Assembly: GCA_028066595.1 (NCBI GenBank)
Contig: JALCBJ010000048.1
Coordinates: 1 to 49,682 of the forward strand
Direction of reading: 5' to 3'
Length of the DNA: 49,682 bases
From: Thermoanaerobaculia bacterium
GTDB lineage: Bacteria; Acidobacteriota; Thermoanaerobaculia; Multivoradales; J023
The notes under the pieces are model-generated. The model saw only the letters and a list, made by a program, of their open reading frames with translations, was not told where the DNA came from and did not search any database. This document shows, in pieces, positions 47,381-49,682 of the stretch. Every line of letters begins with the position of its first letter. Positions within the stretch are counted from its first letter, which is position 1. Both the position numbers and the translations under genes were made by a program.

Positions 47381-48895
47381 ATGCCTATGACGTTGTTATT
47401 TCCAGGACCTGGATCAGCAATACAACGCATTGCCGGCCGACTCGCAGCCTGCTTCGGTCTTGGGCTATTGATCGCTGTGCCGGTATCGATCGCCCAGCAG
47501 GGCGGCCATGAAGACCCGGGCCCAATCGCTTCGCAGCTTCCATACCTGCCGGTCAACGACCGGCAGGTCGAGTTGCCGCTCGCAGGCGCCCCGCCGTTCT
47601 CCTGGAGGGCGATCGCTGGCGGCCCGGCGACCGAACATCCTGACGGCCACTTGCGCGTCCGCTATACGATTGCCCTCGGTCGGCCCGCCGGTGCGGCGCT
47701 GATCTTCCGCCCCGGCACCCTCTCGGGTCTCGACCGCCTCGACATCGAAATTCGTGGCAACCGCTCCACTCAGCTGGTGCCCACCTTGCGCGACACCTCC
47801 GGTGTGGTCTACCGATTCCCCGCGGTTCCCATTCAGGTGGGCAGCCCTCGGGTTCACAGCTTGCGAGTCGCCGAGATGCAGTACTTTCCTAGCCAGACCG
47901 TGGCGCCGGATCCCGGCAGCTTCGACCCCGGAAAGGCGATCCTGCTCAGCCTCGTCGACATCTCCGCCTTCACCGGCTCGATGGCCGTCGGAACCGCAAT
48001 CGATTGGTCCGTTTCCAAGCTGACCGCGGTGCTGAGCAAAGGCCAAGACAAGGCCAAGACGTCGCCTACACCGGCCCGCGCTTCGACGCCGGAAGACGAG
48101 GGCGCGCAATCCCGAGCAGGGCAGGCCGAAACCCGCTTCTTTGAGGTTTTCAACGGCCTCGGAGACCGGCCGCTGGACCGATCCGCGGCGCTCAACGACT
48201 TGAAGATCGCATTCTTTTCCGATCCGTCGGACCCCCGGACTGCATTACTGCTCGGTCTCAACTATCTCTGGCTGACCGCGGAAGGAGACCGTACCGATCT
48301 ATCGACAGTGGACTTCCTATTCCTAGCCGAGCGTTTCCTGGAGCGCGCTCAGCAGCTGAATCCGGACGACCGGCGTATTCCGAGCTGGCTGATTCCCATC
48401 CGATTGGAGCTAGCCAGGATCGACCGCGACTCCGAACGCACAGTAGAGCTTGAAACGGAGCTTCTCGCGGCCTACGCCGAAGACCCGAACTTTCACTCCT
48501 TCTCAGTAGGCTTGATCGGCTTCGACTCCGCCCGTGGCTCCAGGCAGTTCGCCGACGGCCTGCGGGCGCTGCGCAGCGCTCGAGAAACCTGTAGCGATGA
48601 TGACCCCACCTGCAACAACCGACCGCGATGGGCCTACAACGTCGAAGGTTTCTTGACATTTCTTGCAGACTACGAACTCAAGGCCGGCAACCTCACGGCC
48701 GCCCGCGGGGTACTCGGAGAGGTGCAGAGCCGACCTGGCTACGCCACCTGGCCCTATCGTGGGGAGGTCGAGGACCGCCTCGCGAATCTCGCGCTCTATG
48801 CTGACCTGTACGCCAACGCTGACCCCTCCGACGACCCTCCGACGCCGGTGATCAATTCTCGATACTCCTGCCAAGTCTGTCATCGAGCTCGATGA
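47381..48895 (+). CDS. Secreted hypothetical protein with C-terminal CXXCH
   Basis: A protein of 504 residues from the ATG at 47381 with AGAGGAGA upstream. A signal peptide (AACFGLGLLIAVPVSIAQ) is followed by a beta-rich domain to about residue 190 (LVPTLRDTSGVVYRF, and so on), a short Lys/Pro/Thr linker, and an all-helical half of tetratricopeptide-like hairpins (PRTALLLGLNYLWLTAE, FLERAQQLNPDDRRIPSWLIPIRLELARI, LADYELKAGNLTAARGVLGEV). The chain ends SRYSCQVCHRAR: a CxxCH heme-attachment motif (Cys497, Cys500, His501) seven residues before the stop codon position. Export and CxxCH together allow covalent heme binding, but there is no room for a full cytochrome domain. Function unknown. It shares the dyad-containing region with the two-component genes. 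Confidence 0.8.
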   Translation: MPMTLLFPGPGSAIQRIAGRLAACFGLGLLIAVPVSIAQQGGHEDPGPIASQLPYLPVNDRQVELPLAGAPPFSWRAIAGGPATEHPDGHLRVRYTIALGRPAGAALIFRPGTLSGLDRLDIEIRGNRSTQLVPTLRDTSGVVYRFPAVPIQVGSPRVHSLRVAEMQYFPSQTVAPDPGSFDPGKAILLSLVDISAFTGSMAVGTAIDWSVSKLTAVLSKGQDKAKTSPTPARASTPEDEGAQSRAGQAETRFFEVFNGLGDRPLDRSAALNDLKIAFFSDPSDPRTALLLGLNYLWLTAEGDRTDLSTVDFLFLAERFLERAQQLNPDDRRIPSWLIPIRLELARIDRDSERTVELETELLAAYAEDPNFHSFSVGLIGFDSARGSRQFADGLRALRSARETCSDDDPTCNNRPRWAYNVEGFLTFLADYELKAGNLTAARGVLGEVQSRPGYATWPYRGEVEDRLANLALYADLYANADPSDDPPTPVINSRYSCQVCHRAR

Positions 48896-48939
48896 GTCGA
48901 TCGAGCCACTCTGAATCCTAGAGACGCAGTCATCACGGC

Positions 48940-48985
48940 ATGCGAATCTTGATCATCGGCGCGACTGGAGGTACCGGTCGACATC
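48940..48985 (+). pseudogene. Possible remnant: N-terminus of an NAD(P)-binding (NmrA-like) protein
   Basis: An ATG at 48940 begins MRILIIGATGGTGRH, which is the typical first strand and GATGGTG cofactor loop of atypical SDR/NmrA-type proteins. After about 15 codons the similarity ends abruptly in all three frames and the sequence runs into the convergent gene whose stop is at 49019. It may be a gene fragment left by deletion; chance similarity cannot be excluded. Confidence 0.35.
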
Positions 48986-49018
48986 CCGGTGGCAGGAGCG
49001 TTCGACCGATTGCGGTCG

Positions 49019-49471
49019 TCAGCCGATACCAGCCGGCAGCGAGAATTCGACGGACGGCTCCGATGGCTCCGGCGCCAGCCATTCACGGATCTCGACTAGC
49101 TCTTCTGGCGTTGTCAGCTCTTTGAACCAGGCCAGAATTTCGTCGCGAGACGACGAAGCGAAGCGATTGCTACCCGCCTCGGAAGCGACACGTAGCAACT
49201 GCAAGCCCATGGAGCCCTCCGCGGCGAACAGAAACCCACCTGCGAGGAGAGCTGGATCGTGCGCTTTGAAGCTTCGGATCGCGAGTTCGGCCTGCTCATG
49301 AGGCAGGGCTCGAGAGACTCGGATGTCGGAGCACACCAGCACCTTGGTCGGAGAGAGGCGCTCGAAAGTGGAGCCAAGCTCGGTCATGATGGCCGAGAGT
49401 TCGTGCGGTGCGAAAGGTGGTGCCCATCGCGTCAGAACAAGACGCGGCGGCCGATATTCGATCTGGTACAT
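49019..49471 (-). CDS. Hypothetical protein (STAS-like size and pattern)
   Basis: A protein of 150 residues from the ATG at 49471, chosen because GAGGGGG stands 4 nt upstream; an upstream extension to 49630 is not protein-like. The sequence alternates strands and amphipathic helices (MYQIEYRPPRLVLTRW, LSAIMTELGSTFERL, KVLVCSDIRVSRAL, GGFLFAAEGSMGLQLLRVAS, RDEILAWFKELTTPEELVEIREWL). This is reminiscent of the STAS/SpoIIAA-type alpha/beta sandwich found in small cytosolic proteins of myxobacteria and acidobacteria. No signal peptide, Cys cluster or catalytic motif is seen. The fold suggestion is weak and no function is assigned. Downstream (49472-49682) I see no gene before the window ends. Confidence 0.65.
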   Translation of the reverse strand: MYQIEYRPPRLVLTRWAPPFAPHELSAIMTELGSTFERLSPTKVLVCSDIRVSRALPHEQAELAIRSFKAHDPALLAGGFLFAAEGSMGLQLLRVASEAGSNRFASSSRDEILAWFKELTTPEELVEIREWLAPEPSEPSVEFSLPAGIG

Positions 49472-49682
49472 CCGTCCCCCTCGAGATTCGTTCCGGGATG
49501 TTCCCGACGAGAAGCCAGAGTCTCCGGCTCCCTTGTTTGGCAGGCCTATGACTCCAAGATGCACCCTAACATAGGCAGACGAAACGGGCGGATCTACAGG
49601 TCGATTGCTTTGACCAAATGGCCTAGGCAATATGGAACGACCGGCCCCTCGAGCCTAGGATCGAGGTGCTGTAGACGCCTCG

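Noticed and set aside
1..49682. Search for tRNA, rRNA, insertion sequences, integrases and attachment sites
   Set aside because: No cloverleaf with a GGTTCGA-type arm, no rRNA-like stretch, no transposase or integrase motif and no flanking direct repeats were seen by eye; a covariance-model search would be needed to exclude small RNAs.

Overview
The window is GC-rich, densely coded bacterial chromosome with no rRNA, tRNA, CRISPR array or transposase that I can see. The gene repertoire points to an Acidobacteriota-like organism. It has three large MacB/FtsX-type orphan permeases, two of them paired with PadR regulators. It also has a BlaI/M56 peptidase pair with long C-terminal repeats, a CadC-like TPR regulator, a TAXI-type TRAP transporter, and a secreted FG-GAP protein ending in an FETGDTTYW-type tail. 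The envelope looks Gram-negative: beta-barrel protein, lipoproteins, and a LysM lytic transglycosylase. The taxonomic call is an inference from gene content.

Layout. 1-2.9 kb: the end of an unknown gene, a purine permease (AzgA type), and a PLP-dependent cysteine synthase gene with two apparent frameshifts. 2.96-8.0 kb: the most unusual locus. A BlaI-family repressor sits behind two matching operators, followed by an M56 membrane peptidase carrying 13 copies of a ~29-residue repeat, a secreted protein carrying about seven related repeats, and a secreted coiled-coil-like protein. 8.0-12 kb: a frameshifted ankyrin protein, then PadR plus an orphan permease. 12-14 kb: a secreted propeller-like protein and an outer-membrane barrel. 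14.2-17.9 kb: a compact pstSCAB phosphate importer without phoU. 18-20.5 kb: a second orphan permease. 20.5-23.3 kb (minus): operon sseA-sufE-SDR-methyltransferase. 23.4-25.2 kb: lytic transglycosylase. 25.4-30.2 kb (minus): CadC-like TPR regulator, SDR, RidA and VWA protein. 30.7-34.7 kb (minus): TAXI binding protein, fused TRAP permease, creatininase-family hydrolase. 34.8-39.1 kb: FG-GAP protein, truD, msrB, trmH. 39.2-42.5 kb: second PadR-permease pair. 42.5-49.7 kb: transketolase, VanZ-like protein, a NarL-type two-component pair (regulator frameshifted), a secreted protein with a terminal CXXCH, and a hypothetical protein.

Two themes stand out. First, the BlaI/M56/repeat cluster looks like a BlaR1-style sensing system in which the beta-lactam-binding sensor is replaced by a long repeat array, and a secreted protein carries the same repeat. 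Second, three otherwise intact genes (cysteine synthase, ankyrin protein, NarL-type regulator) are broken by four apparent single-base losses. Each lies at a short G/C run and each is repaired by one added base. This looks more like assembly or sequencing error than decay. Several convergent gene pairs are separated by a short perfect or near-perfect hairpin without a clear U-tract.
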